A stretch of 64,000 bases of DNA from Cristatella mucedo (Eukaryota; Bryozoa; Phylactolaemata; Cristatellidae): assembly GCA_009760855.2 (NCBI GenBank), contig WPIO01000019.1, positions 3,547,501 to 3,611,500 of the forward strand, given 5' to 3'. The position numbers were made by a program, and so were the translations under genes. Under the pieces are notes generated by a model. It was not told the DNA's origin. It saw only the letters and a program-made list of their open reading frames with translations, and made no database searches. Position 1 is the first letter of the stretch; every line of letters begins with the position of its first letter. Below are positions 1-14,000 of this stretch, in pieces.

Positions 1-129
1 AAGCACAAATTCACACGGACCCAACAAATGCTGTGAGGAACAGCCCCAATTGAATTTCTTTGAAACATTTTAAAATTCTTTTTAAATCATTTGCAGCAAG
101 AATAACGTGTAGCCTCAGCACCATGTTCA

Positions 130-1435
130 TTAAAATAATCCTAATATTAATAAAAATAACAACAGGGCACTTGCACTGCACCCTAAGAGAATTAAGTCTC
201 TATCCGGAACTTTAAAACTCGCTGCAAGAGAAGCAACAACAATGACATGCACGATGTCATTCCCAAACAATAAAGTTGTTGCTAGAACAAGATTTACTTC
301 TCTAAGGGCACAATACAATGACCTTTTATTAGACACTTGTACAACACCATTAGAAAACTAAATCTCTTTCTAAGAATTTGACATTCTGGAAAGCAAGCAT
401 GGCAATTGATTGCGATAGCATGCACACACCATCCTTAAGAACACAAAGGACAATTTCCACAGACCCAGCAAATGCTGTGAGAACTGCTTTTGGCTTTTTT
501 TATGTCTTCCATTGAGGGGATGTCGCAACGTCAGCAGAGAACGAGTTCCAGGCATTAGGAGCGTGCGAACTACAAGCCCGGTTTTCAAAGGATTCGAGGT
601 ATGTTCGGGGCATAGCGAGACAACTCGAGTCAGAAGAGCAGGTGGTTTGATGTCTGGCCATATTGGGAAATAGTTCGGATAGCTAATATGAGAATGAAGA
701 AATGAATGAATGAAGAAAAGCAAAAGAATGGTGGGACCTAAAGGAGAGACACAACCTTGGTCAACACGCTGCTAGATGGGGAGCTGTCGCAGGTCGGCGA
801 AAAGTGGTGTAATTAAGCAACTGTGCCACTCGCGACAGACAAGCCTAACAGCAGTTTTGCATCAGCTGTAAGTGCCTGAGTGGCCTGAGGCTGGTAGACC
901 AACAAGCAGTGAGATACAGAAGTCGGTGGGATGTCATAAATGCATGGACCAATTTAGATGTGGTACAACTGTCTAAACAAGCCCAAATTTTAACAATGTT
1001 ATGTAGCTGAAAGTAGGCAGACTTGACTGTGGAACTGACGTAGTCGTCTAATGAAAGGTCACTTTGGAACAGGACAACCTGATTTCGTGCAGATTCCACT
1101 GAAATATGCTGGCAGAGCCAATTTTGAGCAGTAAGCTTTCAGATTTCCGAGTCACGCTTGGTTTGCACATGACTAGTAAGTTTTTTTTTACCTTCATTCA
1201 ACGAGAAAATCTGCTGCCATCCGTATGTGGATGTCAGCAATACATTCACCAAAGGGGATTGAGAGATTTCGACATGCTGGAAGGGATCAAAGCATAGGTA
1301 AAACTAAGTATCATCTGCGTAAGAGTGAAAACTTAGATTGTTCTGGGCAATAACATCAGCAAGAGGGAATGTAAAAATTGTGAAAAGAAGCAGACCAAGC
1401 AGAGCCGTGAGGTACCCTGTACTTTAGTGGTTCCC
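130..1435 (-). mobile_element. LINE-B copy, decayed, 3' half
   Basis: Reverse-strand remnant of a non-LTR retrotransposon. The complement encodes, in broken frames, a piece before and around the reverse transcriptase YADD box (about 1200-1430), then a post-palm segment (845-1099, with SLDDYVSSTVKSAYFQL) and a C-terminal segment (370-723, with NYFPIWPDIKPPALLTRVV). The 3' end is a short AT-rich tail at 120-230 carrying the family's GCACTT...AGAGAATTAAGTCTCT hairpin. Frameshifts and stops show it is dead. The same protein pieces recur at 17.5-18.1, 22.8-23.1 and 56.7-58.6 kb, which confirms a family. Confidence 0.75.
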
Positions 1436-1945
1436 CTGATAATAATAATAATAAAACACTTGATAAAGCATCCTCAGAGAACTCAATCTCTCTCTTGGCA
1501 CTTTACATCTGCTGCAAAGGAAGAACGATAGAATGGTTAGTGGTAGCATGCTCAATGACAAAAAGCATGGTGCAGGTGCACAGGTCAGCAAGCAAATATG
1601 GTTAAAAGGCAGCATTTACAGTGTCAGCAAGCATAAGCACACAGCATAAGGATGAATCACGTGGACCCACTAAATGCTGTGGTAAACAGATGCGTTTTTA
1701 GTTTCTTTTTAAACGTGGTGAAGTCAGGGGATGTCGTGACACAAGTTGGAAATGAATTCCAGGCCTTGTGAGCATGTAAACTAAAGGCACGGTCTTCAGT
1801 GGTTCCTCTGATGAGCTTTGTTCATTCATATCAACACTCTGGAGTCACCCACTGAGATAGGACCTAAACCATTGCAGTGATGCTCAGGCGAGATGAAAGG
1901 CGCTTACGAAGGACTTGGTGATCGATAGTATCAAAAGCTGGTCTG
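1436..1945 (-). mobile_element. LINE-B copy with internal deletion
   Basis: A second reverse-strand copy abuts the first. It has an (AAT)n tail at 1439-1455, the hairpin tail (CACTTGATAAAGC...), the 3' untranslated part to about 1790, then jumps to the part of the reverse transcriptase upstream of YADD (about 1800-1945, complement reading near DHQVLRKRLSS). The middle of the element is missing. No coding capacity remains. Confidence 0.65.
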
Positions 1946-2929
1946 CCACGACTTGTTCTAGTTAGTGTTCATGTTAGAAATGCATGGCAGCAGCAGATCT
2001 ATGCTCCGTAAGAGTAGGATAGTGGAATAAAGTCTAGAAGGTTAGTAATCTTCTTTGACTGGGATATGAATTGCAGGATGAGGTCAGTCGTGGCAGCATT
2101 GAATAGACATTGAGGTGCAGCACAAAATTGAGGGAAAAGAATCCTTTGGAGGATACTATTGAGGGAGAAGTGAGGATACTGTGACCTTAAAGAGACTCTG
2201 ATCGGGTTTATCTTGCTGACAAAGAAGCACAAAACAGCGCTAGCTAGGTCACCACAAATATCATTAGATAAGGAGCTAACCTGGGATCGGTTAAGGAGAT
2301 GGTTGATCGTAAACAACTGCATGTTTAAATTGTGCATCTGTAATTCAACAATATTTTGCAGAAGTCGACTTCTGGCCTTGTGTTACTTTCGTAATGAGTG
2401 GCCTAATGCCAGCCCATTTGAAGGATGCAAGGCAAGACTTGATGCCAAAGACATCTGTAAGCATCAACTAGATTTCAGGTGTGTCCAGGCAAACTAGTAA
2501 CAGAAACGGTACTTGATAGCTCTCAAGCATTCGGAAAGCTTATGTCGACAGCATTTTGCCAATACCACAAAAGGAGACAGCCAAAACTTTCACAGGGCAA
2601 GCATACACCCTACACCAATAAATGACTAATTGCCGACATTGGGTCTTTTGGTACTGGCCTGATGGTGCAGTGCCTAATTGCTACCACGTGGGCGATTGCC
2701 CTGTGCAACGAGGGAATTCTCGAGAACAACATGCTTGTAAGGCTTAACTGGCTTACTGCTGCATGTTCACAAGGCAAGACTTTCGTAACACGTAACACCA
2801 AAAGCTGGTGGCTAAGCCATCAGGTACCAACTGGAGGCTCAATATAATCTAAAATGAACCGAGGCTCGATGACCACGAGTGCAGGTAATCCTACACCCTT
2901 GTGGAATTCAAAATAGCTGCTACTAATGG

Positions 2930-3292
2930 TAGGACACGACAATCCGAACTTCATTCCATACGTTACGCATTTGTCTGACTATCAATTTCGTGGCTAAACT
3001 CCGTTCTTTGCCTATGCAAACACTAGCTGGCTCTCGACAGCATTTAGTGGGTCCCTGTGATTCGTCCTTGATGTGCTTAATGCGTGCTGACACTGTGCAT
3101 GCTGCCACTAACCACATTTGCATGCTGACCCTGTGCATGTCACCCCTAACCATATTATTCATTCCGTTTGTTTTTTCAAGCATGATTTTACTTACCATTC
3201 AATTGCATTTCACTTTACAGCAAATTTAAAGCGCCTAGAGAGAGATTAAGTTCTCTGAGGGCGCTTTATCAAGTGAATTATTATTATTACAT
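2930..3292 (+). mobile_element. LINE-B 3' end, forward copy
   Basis: Forward-strand 3' untranslated end of LINE-B. It shares long stretches, in reverse complement, with 29.27-29.57 kb (for example the ATGCACAGGGTCAGCA-type segment). It ends in the hairpin AAAGCGCC...GGGCGCTTTATCAAGTG followed by an ATTATTATT tail. No coding sequence. Confidence 0.65.
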
Positions 3293-3299
3293 ATAATTG

Positions 3300-5870
3300 T
3301 TTCCACATTACTAAGCCCTACTGACCACGTTCCTTATTTTTCCAATGACGTATCAGTTGTTAATCCATTGCATAAATTGCTCCCATATGCACAAGAGCGC
3401 TCTTGAGTTGAAGCCGCGCTGAACCTTGCTGCACCTTAAGCTAAGCTACCAGCTACACATCATTTTGAAGACCAGCAAAGCGAACTAGTGATATCAGCAC
3501 CTCGCTCAGCGGTACTTTGCACTGAGTCTAGCGAACGCTTATCACGAGTGATGCGGCGACATCGCTAATAAGCTAGAAATAGCGGACAAAACATGAGACT
3601 CATGTTAAAAATAAGGCAGACAGCTACAGAAGAGTGGACTCTTGCACTCGCTATTCTTTCCGCCGGTGCAATATGTCTGTCCCTCTTGCAGCGCTCACGA
3701 CATAAGACTACAAGGAAGACAAAAAGCTGGCACCGTAAGATGGCGTTCCTCTTTCACTGCAACGCTTGATAACGTATAAATCCAATTTCTATACAATCAT
3801 TCATGCTTACCAAGCCCACAGTCAGTGGTTCAGAGTGTCGGACCAACGCAGGACAATTTAGCCCGTACGAGCTATAAGCCACCATAACAAAAATGGCGGC
3901 TTCCCGCTTCAAAATTAAAATATTGTCATTATGACAATAGGTTACGATGCTGGAGTATTTTAATTTATATTTATAAATTTAAGTTTTGCAAGCTTGTTGC
4001 TATGGCTTTCCTCTCTTGGTACGTTGACCTCTCGTTTTCAGTGCCTCTGACCTTGTGACCCAGGACCAGTGCCTTAGCATCGGGTTGGGCTGCTAGCGCC
4101 TGGGGCTGACGTGCGAAATTGCTGAGGATGGCGCGTGCAGATGCGCATTATTCGGGAAATTCTGAAGAAGCAGAAATCCGAGAAGGTGCGTAAATCGTAG
4201 CCACGCAGCAATTTCGGCAATTGATCGCTTTGAGCTGATGTAATATCACGCGGCAGCGACTGCTGACATCAGCTGGTCCACGGGGGGGGGGGGCGTCTGG
4301 GTTTGGCCCTCCTCTCCCCGGATTGCGTCAAGATTCAGCCAAGCCTTGCACTTTGCAGGACCACTCTGCGGTTTTTGGCTTTCATTGAGACCTTAGCAGA
4401 ATAGGGTGGCATCCTAGATTGACGCAGTACGTGACACAGCAAATCCTATCGCACCGACTACCCAGGCGGTTTTCCATCCTAAGACGGTCTGCTGGCAAAC
4501 AGTACGAAAAAAATGGGCACCTGCTGTTTTAACATGCTTGCAATGCCAATCTCAAATTCCGCAGAATTCATATTGAAATAGCACTAGCAGTTCCAAGTTT
4601 GCGGGTTCATTCTTTTGGTACGTTGCGTCATCTCGTCAGCCGACTGCGGGATGTCGGCGTCCGGGACGATGGCGTACGGAGGAGCTGTAATTAATTAGAT
4701 TGCCGCTGTCCGCTTGTGTCGCGAAATTCACCGTCGCATTGGACGAGGAGAGCTGCGTGGCTACCACCCGCCGACGCCCTCGTTGCGGGAGCATAGCAGG
4801 CCGAGCATATCTTCAGTGGTCATGCTACACATTCTGACGACTACATTAACCGACTTGCAATACCGATCAGTGGCTTTTATTAAGCCTTGACGCTCATGAT
4901 CATAATGCAGTAATAACTTTTTAATAGCTCTGTTGTATTTGTGCAAGATGCGGCAGTGCTGTCGCCGGGCGGTAAAAATCATCATGCCCAGGCGTGCCCG
5001 AGGATTCCTACCCCCCCCCCACCCCGCCAGGGCGAGCGGAAGGACAGCCCACCTTAGTGGACTTGCTAGGGTGCTTCCCGGACGCCACCAGTCGCGCGAG
5101 TGAACTCTTGCGGAGATTATCATGAGAAGTAAGGCCGGTCGGGTTAATTAAAAGACTAAAGGGAGTCGCGTGGTAATAGTAGGCGTTTATTAGCTCGACC
5201 GTGTGCGTTTATCTGTTTACTACAGCATGCGGCAGTTTATCCTCGGGCCCTCTGCCCTGAGCCGCTCTCGCACACGGCCTCTGTTAGCCTTTTCTCAGTA
5301 GGTCGAGATCGTAATAATCTAAGGTGAATGCTGATAAGTAGCCGTGCGATTTCGCTTAACCTGGCGCGCCACGAGGGGAGGCCTTCGGAAACCCGAATGT
5401 GTAGTCTGAGAGCAGAGAAAAAACAAAGAGTCGCATGTATCTAACCACCAGACGGGCTCTTGGAACGCGAAAACGAATCCCTCGCAGCTACTTTCAACGC
5501 ATTCTGCTGTCGAGCACTCCCCAGTACGCTCTTGCAATCGTGTTTGCAGCTGAGCCTGTCCTGATGTTCCAGCAGCCTAGCGGTTAATGTCGAGGACCCT
5601 GTTGTGATAGTGCGATCGTGGCGGTCGAACTTTTTCACTCTTCAGCTGCAGCCGACCGTAAACGGGTTTGAAACGGCTAATCCGCGATCATCTAGCTTCT
5701 GAGCTGTCATGTCTTAATGCATGCATCACAGACCGGCCGTCGGCAGACGCATCGATATGTAAACTGTTCGGAGTTTTTGTATTCCACCAGCTGAAGGGGC
5801 AGTGCTATTTTCTTAATAAGCGATGACTATATGCACGTATCAGAAATTTCCAAGCAACTCGTTAGAATTG
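3300..5870. other. Intergenic, no recognised gene
   Basis: I see no supported gene here. The stretch has short homopolymers (G run near 4281-4291, C run near 5011-5021) and rises in GC from about 4.6 kb. A 120-codon reverse-strand ORF at 4761-5123 has no recognisable motif and no matching splice context. This could be a promoter-type GC-rich block, but nothing in it decides that. Confidence 0.4.
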
Positions 5871-5875
5871 TGCAG

Positions 5876-6420
5876 TTATAACAATTATAATAAGGCATTT
5901 GTATAGCACCCTCAGAGAAGTTCCTTACGAGCCACTTTATATCTCATGTAAAGGAAGCATGACCATCTGGTTAGTGGTGACATACACACGTGCATAAGCA
6001 CGGAGGATAAATCACAAGTACCCAGCAAATGCTATGAGGAACCAATGCGTTTTAGCTTATTTTTAAATGTGATTAAGTTAGGAAATGTTGTGACGTCAGT
6101 CCGAACTGAGTTCCAGGCTTTGGGAGTATATTTACTAAATGCACGGTCTCCAGAGGATTTGAGGTTGGTTGGAGGCACAGCTAAACGAATTGAGTCAGAA
6201 GAGTGGATGGTACTGATGTGCAGTGCCTGGCCTGATTTGGGAGTAGTTTTGATAGATATGCTGGAGTTAAAGAAGAATGAAGAGATCTAAAAGTGAGTGA
6301 CAAAACCTTGAATTCGATATGCTGCTTGATTGGGAGCCAGTGCATGTCGACACAAAGTGATGTTACTTCAGCTTTCAGACTAATGAGACATATCCTTCCT
6401 TATTCGAATAGTACAGGGAA
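5876..6420 (-). mobile_element. LINE-B copy, decayed 3' end
   Basis: Reverse-strand LINE-B fragment. The tail hairpin sits at about 5890-5950 (GCACCCTCAGAGAAG...), then the 3' untranslated part, then a segment matching the C-terminal coding end seen at 370-723 (6100-6420 in complement). Frames are broken. Confidence 0.6.
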
Positions 6421-6429
6421 ACCGTGCAG

Positions 6430-8070
6430 AGGGCTTATCGTGATGGTGTAACCCCGACCTCTGGAACCAGAATGTATAGTGCTAATGATGACCGTGGCAC
6501 ACACATTTGTGTAAAAGTATTAGTTCTGATAAGAGACATTACGTACAGAGTAGTTATCATGGATGGTCGGCAGTTATAAATCGTGACTGCTTTCGAATCT
6601 GAGTTTCTCCTTGTCGTACCATTTCATGAGCTCAGTCAATTAGTTTTGGGTTAAATAAGATAGCAGCTGTAATACAAGAGAAATTATTTTTAGGTTATTT
6701 TGCAGTTGCACAGAAAGCTAGTGGGCATACTCACGGTGTTGTAATGGATTTTGGGGATCGACACAGAAAACTGGCAGCTTCGCCGAGTGCTGGTTGCTGC
6801 ACTGGTGTGAGAGTTTTTTCTGAGAGGTCATTTGAACTATGCATCCTGCAGATGATGCGATCAGGGCGTTTCGGCCTCGAAGCAGATGCAGTTGAGAGCC
6901 ACGGTGCCAGAGCTCCAGGCCACTTACGTCATATCGGTCTGCAGCGTTTGCTGCCTGTTCACTTTAGATTGCGTTCTAAGCTGTGCCAGTGGTATGCCTT
7001 TAGCTTGCACTAGCCATGAACTCCAAGAATCCTTATGGCATAATTGGTGTTGTGTATGCAAACAATACCTCGTTTATTCATTCATTCTTCCTGGACCTTA
7101 GGATGCATCACCTGGTCAGAGTCGTCTGGCCATTTTAGTATCGGCTTGCCATCTCAAGCCCAATTGGTAATATCAGAGCAGTGCTCACTATTATTGCGCC
7201 AAAAAGAAAAGTAGAAAGTAAACATAAAATAATTCTGCCTTAGTGAGCCAGCCATTTTAAAGCATAGCTTATGGGCTTATTTTATTTATTGCTGAAAAGC
7301 TGTCGACTTGTTTGCAGCTCTATCATGTGTTATAAGCCAGCCTTCCCTTGGCCTCTGTGTGAAGGGTACGGTGCTGTCATGCTCTTCTAGAACCCTTTGA
7401 TTAGGTTGCATGCTGCAAGGAAACCAACTACAAATTCATGCTTGACTGTGTCCTGGTTCATGGTGTCGGTGATCTTTCTGCCCTTCAGTGTTGTTGTTGG
7501 CATGCCTTATGTCAGAAGGTGCATCAGCACCTGCTTGGCAGGTTCTTTGCGCATATTGTAAGCACTTGTTACTGGATCATCAGGCATAGGAATAAGAATG
7601 AGATGATAAATAGTACACGGTAAGGATGGTTATTGTTTTGTTGGCCTCCCAGATTGTAACCAAGGAGTTGATTTTCGTGAAATGTGGCCTTTCGGACGGC
7701 AATTGGGAATTCCCACAGCTCAGCAGTTGGGCATTGCCACACGTAGCCTGGAAATTGCAGCCATTGTAGCCTGGGAATTGCTGTTATCACTAGACACTGC
7801 AGTATTTTGATATTTAGAACTAGATAAACTAGAGCAGAAGAGCAGTTCCCGAGTGCTTAAGCCACTACCGTGTTCAGAAAGCAATTGGCAAGTGGGTAGC
7901 ATGGCAGCCTCTAACCTGACCTAGCTAGTTTGCATCTGCCTGTGTGTCCTTGTTCGCTGAGTCGGCCTTCTGCAGACCCATCTCTTGCTGCTACCCGTCT
8001 TTATCTGCTACTGGTACAGTCTCCTGCAGATCCAGCTGTGCCAGCGAAAATCAAAGTTTGATTTGCTGTT
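6430..8070. other. Upstream region of the BFR1-like gene
   Basis: No gene or repeat recognised. It lies directly upstream of the first supported coding exon of the BFR1-like gene, so any promoter and non-coding first exon should be here. No TATA box or unmistakable initiator could be singled out. Confidence 0.35.
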
Positions 8071-8073
8071 TTG

Positions 8074-11000
8074 ATGAAATCCGGAGATCTCGGGCATGCC
8101 ACAGCATGGTCGCCTTCTTTTCCAGCTTCTGTAGCACCTGCAAGACCTGTCACCCATTTGAAGCGACCCAATCAGAAGCAGTACAACAAGGAGTTGGCAG
8201 ATATTTGTGCGACTATTGGCAAACTATTGGAGGAGCAGGTATGCTGTTGCATCGCTTGATGTCATGTATGAGCACTCGCGATGCATGCAAACAATGGTAT
8301 AAATGTATATGTCGAGCATTATGAGCACTTCACTGCTCTTCCTTTTCGACGGTTGGGTGCCCCACTGCTGGACGCCTGTGAGTCGGTTCCACTGCACTGT
8401 GGTGTACGTGGTTTGGACGACCGATTCGAAAAAATCCTCCTTTTCCAAGCTGCGTCTGTCGCATGTGAATACTTTACCCATTATTTTAGAAAGTCCTCGA
8501 CAGCAAAGAAAGAGCTGAAACGGACGAGTGTCGAAAAATCCGGCAAGAGAAATCGGCAGAATTTGAAAGGAAGCGGGAGTTGGAGGCTGCATTGAAGACA
8601 GCCAACCAGGAGGTCGTGAGCAGGGTATGGTTTTGACCGATGACTCGGCACTCGGTGGAATTTATTCTAGACTGCTTGTGTATTGCTCATCTAGCGTTAC
8701 ATGCAGTGCCGTTACATACTGGGCTGCCGCTTTTCCTGTTTTGATGGCGATCGCCCTTTTGGACTGCTCCGAGTTGCTTCACTATGTGTTGCGAGTGTGC
8801 TGCAGCATGCTTTGAGCTAGTTGCTTCTTTGAGTAGACTCGATCACTCTGCATTGTTTGCGTTCTTTCAGTCTGATTGCCTGGCAAAGCTGCAAATAAAC
8901 CTGCACTACAAAAACGAAGCAAGACTCGATGAAGCAATAAGGTGGGTGCTTGATTGAGTGTGGGGTCTCAATTGGCCACGACCGTACGTGTAGTTGTCGT
9001 TAATAATATATCTTTTTGTCCTATGCTGGCTATTGGGTGTGCTGCTTCTAGCATGATTGAAATAATTGCAGTCATACGTATGTAAAGGCCTCTGGATGTC
9101 AGTAGCATTGTACCAACTTTTCAATGCCACTGTCTTGTAAATAATCTCAGCTTAAATACTGCTGGCATCTTTAGAGTAGCGCTAAAAGTAAGTGGCTTCC
9201 AAGCAAAGTGAGGTGCCGTGTATAAGCAAACTGTATCTCAGTAGCTTAGCACAGCATAGTAGGTAATTTTCGGGTATAATTGAGTGAGCGTTTACAAATG
9301 ATTTCCAATAGACTTCCATCACCGAACGGGGTATTAGTCTGTGCTGTGTTTAAAAGGTAATTGTGCCAGCAACTATTTTAAAGTCACTGTAATGTTTCCT
9401 TTTTTCTAAACTACTTATTTGCTTTGTTCTGATAAATATGCATTTCATGTTATGGCTGTTTAGTCTGACCTACTATTAAGAACTTCAGCATGCAAAAAGG
9501 CTGTTAAAAAAGCTGAGAGTTTGTCATTTGGTAAAATGAGTTAGCCCAGATCATTTGCTATGTATTGTTAGTAGACGGTAGTAGGCTTTTAGCATTGCCT
9601 CCATTCTAGCACCAACATTTGCCTGACTTGATAGCACTGTTGGATGCCGCCCAGTTAGCTGTTGGTTCCGATGTTCCACGTAGAATGCGTGGTGTGAAGC
9701 AACGGTTAGGTGTCATATAATTTACTGTTCAGCAAACACTAGCTCCCGATCTCGAAATGGTCAGGCACACTTGTAGTAAGGGCCAGGATGAAGTGAATTA
9801 AAAAGGGCAGAAATTTGCTGGGCACTCTTAGCTTGATGTTAATTGACTCACGTGAGCTCTGCCTGAGGACCGCTGAAAAGGATGAGCCATAGTCGGCAGT
9901 AGGAGAGTAGTTGTCGTTGCGTAAGAATTGTGGGAGCGAGTTCCACAGTCTAGGACGTGCAGAGCTAAAGCTTCTATCGCCAACGGTCTTCAAGCGGAGG
10001 AATGGAACAGGTAATTTATTGTCCACACAGGGCCTGAGGGTGCGAACAGGCTGAAACTGATGCAGCAGTTCAGCTAGGTACGAAGGAGCCAAGCCATGGT
10101 GGGTCTTGTGGGTCAGCGTAAGAACTTTGCTCTGTATCCGTTGCTCAGCCGGCAACCATCCTAGCTCTTCCAGCAAAGGAGACACGTGCTCAAACCGCTG
10201 GGACTTAAAGACTAGCCTTGCAGCCATGTTCATAGTCCGCTGCAGTGGCCTAATAGCTTTCTTTGGCAGCCCAGCCAAAAGGAAATTACAATAATCAAGC
10301 CGAGACAGAACTAAGGAGCTAGTTAAATTTTGCATTGGCTGCTTAGCGATGCAGATCTGTTTTGCTTCCTATCTGGCACAGTTTATTTTCTGGCTATCTT
10401 CTTAACTTCTTTGTGGGTATCACTTTTCACATTGGTCATTAAGTCCTTGTAAAGTTATCAACAGACTGTGTTGATGTAGTTGCTATTGTCTTTCAAAATG
10501 GCTGCTTTGATTGTTGCAGGAGGCTTGAGGTGCAGCTGGGTAGTTGCAGCTGGAAGCAGAGCGAAGAAAAGAAAGTCCTTGATGAAATAGACAGTCTGAA
10601 GCGTTCAAAGAGCACTCTTATGTAAGTTTCTTCCTTGGCTGCCCCCGATTGATCAACTCTTAAAACCACGTCACCACGTTACCTCATTTAATATGCACCC
10701 TTGCATTGAAAGCAGAACTTGGCCCATTTCATGAGGCCTCAATGAGATAGAATGGACAAAAATGCAGGTTTGGAAAACTAACGTTTGAATGCCGTTTCCC
10801 TCGTGTTCTTGAAAGCATGCTACTAATCAAAGACAGTTAGAATGGTTAACCATGATTTTTTCGCATTGCCCGATCTGGAAACTGTAAAATTTATATCAGC
10901 AATAATTGTAGGCCTAATGGGAAAAGAACCCATCATCTCTACCTGGTGTATGTAAGTGTATATGCATATACCTGCACCTGCGTATGTCCATGTATGCGCT

Positions 11001-14000
11001 TGTAATAATATGGTATACACGTGCATATACAGTAAATATATGTCCCTATTAATAAATAATTATAAATTAATTAATATATATATCAGGCTCAAAATAATCC
11101 TCGCTGTATGGCAGCCATTGCTGTGGCTGTAAATTCGTTCGGATAGTAAGAGGTTTTTATACGACTCCAGGCATACTAAAGTTATGCGAAGCATATGAAA
11201 CTATTTATTGACAACCCAAAAACTAACACATATGTTGTTCTTATGTATGCTTTTAGTTTGGTGTCGTAAGTTAGAGTCTTTTGTGATCCCCGATTGTCTG
11301 GCTTGGAATAGAGGCTGCCAGCTTCCGAGTGGTCTCATCTGCTGTAGCACATTTCAAAGATCTTGAGTTTTACTGGAAAAGGTCGGCTACTATTGTGGGC
11401 TGAACACCCGGCCTCAGACGCTTGTCGATATTGCCCTATAGTAGTTGTATAAGGTTCAAATCAGGCGGCTGGCTGAGCAACTGCACCAGCACCAAACAAG
11501 GATTCCTCAGAGAGTACTTTATTCAAGTAATTGTTGGTCAAGAAAAGTGGATTTCAAGGCTCAAATACTCCGTTTGGGGGTCTTTGCTTTTGGCAGCAAG
11601 ATGACGACCGTATGCAAACTGCCTGGCAGGTGAAATGCTTTTTGATGCATCATTATTTGGCGAAGCTGGTGAAGCATAATTCGCCGAAGCCTGTACGCAA
11701 CATTTTACCCAACCTTTCTCCATGCCACCCACGCCCCACAGGCTGCACGGGCATCTCTCGCTCTCTTGCAGTCTGCTGGGGAGCAGAGGGCCAGACTTTG
11801 TCTCTCGAGGCTTCCGTAGACGTGCGCTGCAGCTGCGCACAGTCAGACACCCCCTCGGAGCCTCGCCGAGCGACTCGGCCGAACTCCTTGGAAGAAGCTA
11901 CCTCTGAGCTCTGGCTGCTTCTCCTGCAGAGCAAGCTGTGCCGAGAGCAGCCTGCTCCGTGTCTGCTCTTTGGCAGTACTCCGTGCTATCGGCGCATGCG
12001 CTCCGTCCTTCTTCTCCATAGGCAGTACAATCAGCTCAAGGAGGAGCTGGACGAGTTGAAGGAGCACGTGAAGCTGACCAGGTCGGCACGCGAGGTATGC
12101 GGTGAAGTGTGCGCGCAACTCTGGCCGGCTTCGTTAGCCTGCAGATGTATCATAACGGAAACCGCTCGTCGGCCGCAGCCATTCGCCAGTCCCACTTCTA
12201 GTTCACTCTCCACTTCAGGAGGTATTCCAGTCGTTGTCAGCGCTGAAGGCCAAGGAGGACCATCACGTTCGAGAGCGGGTGGACAGCAGAGCTCGCGGAG
12301 CCAGTGTGCAAGCCGGTGCGTGCCACCACTGCATTAGCTCAACATGGCTGCCTAGCGCTGCTGCTGCTTCATAGCGTGATCTAGCCGAAGAGTGTCTCTC
12401 GTACCTAGCCACTGACTTCGTGCGCACTAGCCATGACGTGGGTGCAATGATGCTCAATTTGAATTTGGGCTGCTCGGTTCGTGCGCTCTCTCACGGGTTC
12501 CACAGGCTGGTTTGGCATTGCCAGTAGAGGGTACGGCAAACTAGCATGTTGTGTGCCCCTGACTAATCCGTGCAGCCTGAAAATTTACCAGTATTGCCAG
12601 TGTGCAACTGCTCAGTCACGATCCTGTGCCATCGTTCGAGTGGCGTTCCAATGCTCTCCTGTCACTGCTCTCCCTCGGCCGCTTCAGATCTCGACGCCTT
12701 CTTTGAGGCCAAGCGAAAGCTGAAGGATGATTTCTCGAAGCAGAAGGGAGCATACAGTGCTCAGAGGAGTGCCGAGGAGCAGCAGCGTGCCCAGGACAAG
12801 GCTCGGCTTGCAGCAGAGCAACGCAAGAGAATGCAGTACGTGCCCGTAGTGCTGCAAGATATGTTGCTATGCCGCTATTTATCGAGCCACCCCTACACGG
12901 CCGTTGGCCTCTCTGTTTGTTCGATGTTTTGGTCTGGTTGATGAGGGTCGGTTCGTCTGTTTCACATCTTCTCATAATGTAATGTATCTCTGTATGTTAT
13001 CCACAAAGCACAAAGACTATGCGGGTGTTGCACAGGAGAGTTTTTTTATAGCGCAGTCAGGTGGGTAATCGTAGAAATGACTAGCATGGAAGTAAAAGCT
13101 AGAGACGTTCTTCCTTTTTTCTTTCGTACTCCGAGGCCTATTAAAACTGGTTGGTGGACTAGCCACGTCCCTCGTTCCTTGCTCAATTGTATGCCCTTTG
13201 CCTACAAATGAATTATATAAAGCTGTCCTTCAAAACTCCTGAGCTGAGTCTCTCCAAGTGCCCACGGTGGCAATCTATTCCCACTCAGGTACCAAGACGT
13301 TTTGTTTATGACTTTTTAGGTCTCATTTTGATTACATATTCCAGAAATGGTCTATTCCTCTACTGGATAACTACATCATTCATTTTATTAACCGAGCTAA
13401 CCCCCTATGTCCTAATCTTGGTTAGGTGGCTGGTTCATTTTCTCTTGTGACTCATGTGTGTGGCCCCCATATCACCCACTCTTGATCTGATATAATCCCA
13501 TGATGGTATGCTGTTAGCTCCTGCTGCTACCATATTCTTCTTATCAGACCCCACTCTGATCTCTTTCTCCCGGCAGTGTGTATAACCTGTGGTCAGTTCA
13601 TTGACTGGTGGTATACGAGGATTATTGTAGATCTTACCAGTCGAACCTAGCTAAGCCCAAGTACAGCTTATATGAGGGTACAGTGGAATCACAGGTAGGT
13701 GCGCTATCCAAAAACCCTGTTGTCGACCCTCGATCAGCTCCTTAACCTTGTCCAAGGCAGCAGCATATGCTCCTTGCTGTGATCTAGCCGATCGGTTTCC
13801 TTGCTTCTATGGCAGCAAGATAAAAAAAAATGGAGAGTCCAATATAGGCAAAAACCAGAGAGTCCAAGATAGACAAAATTAGAGTCCAGCCCAAGGTAAC
13901 ATCATCACTTGAGTCTTCAACCTCTGTTCCTTGCTCTATCACCAGCCTCTGGTACTCTCATTCAGGGATTATCTCCCAGACTAAGAAGACTACTAGCCCT

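Noticed and set aside
11531-12337. 268-codon forward ORF as a separate gene
   Set aside because: Only 12022-12094 and, in another frame, 12219-12315 are coding; the rest is intron of the BFR1-like gene that stays open because it is GC-rich.
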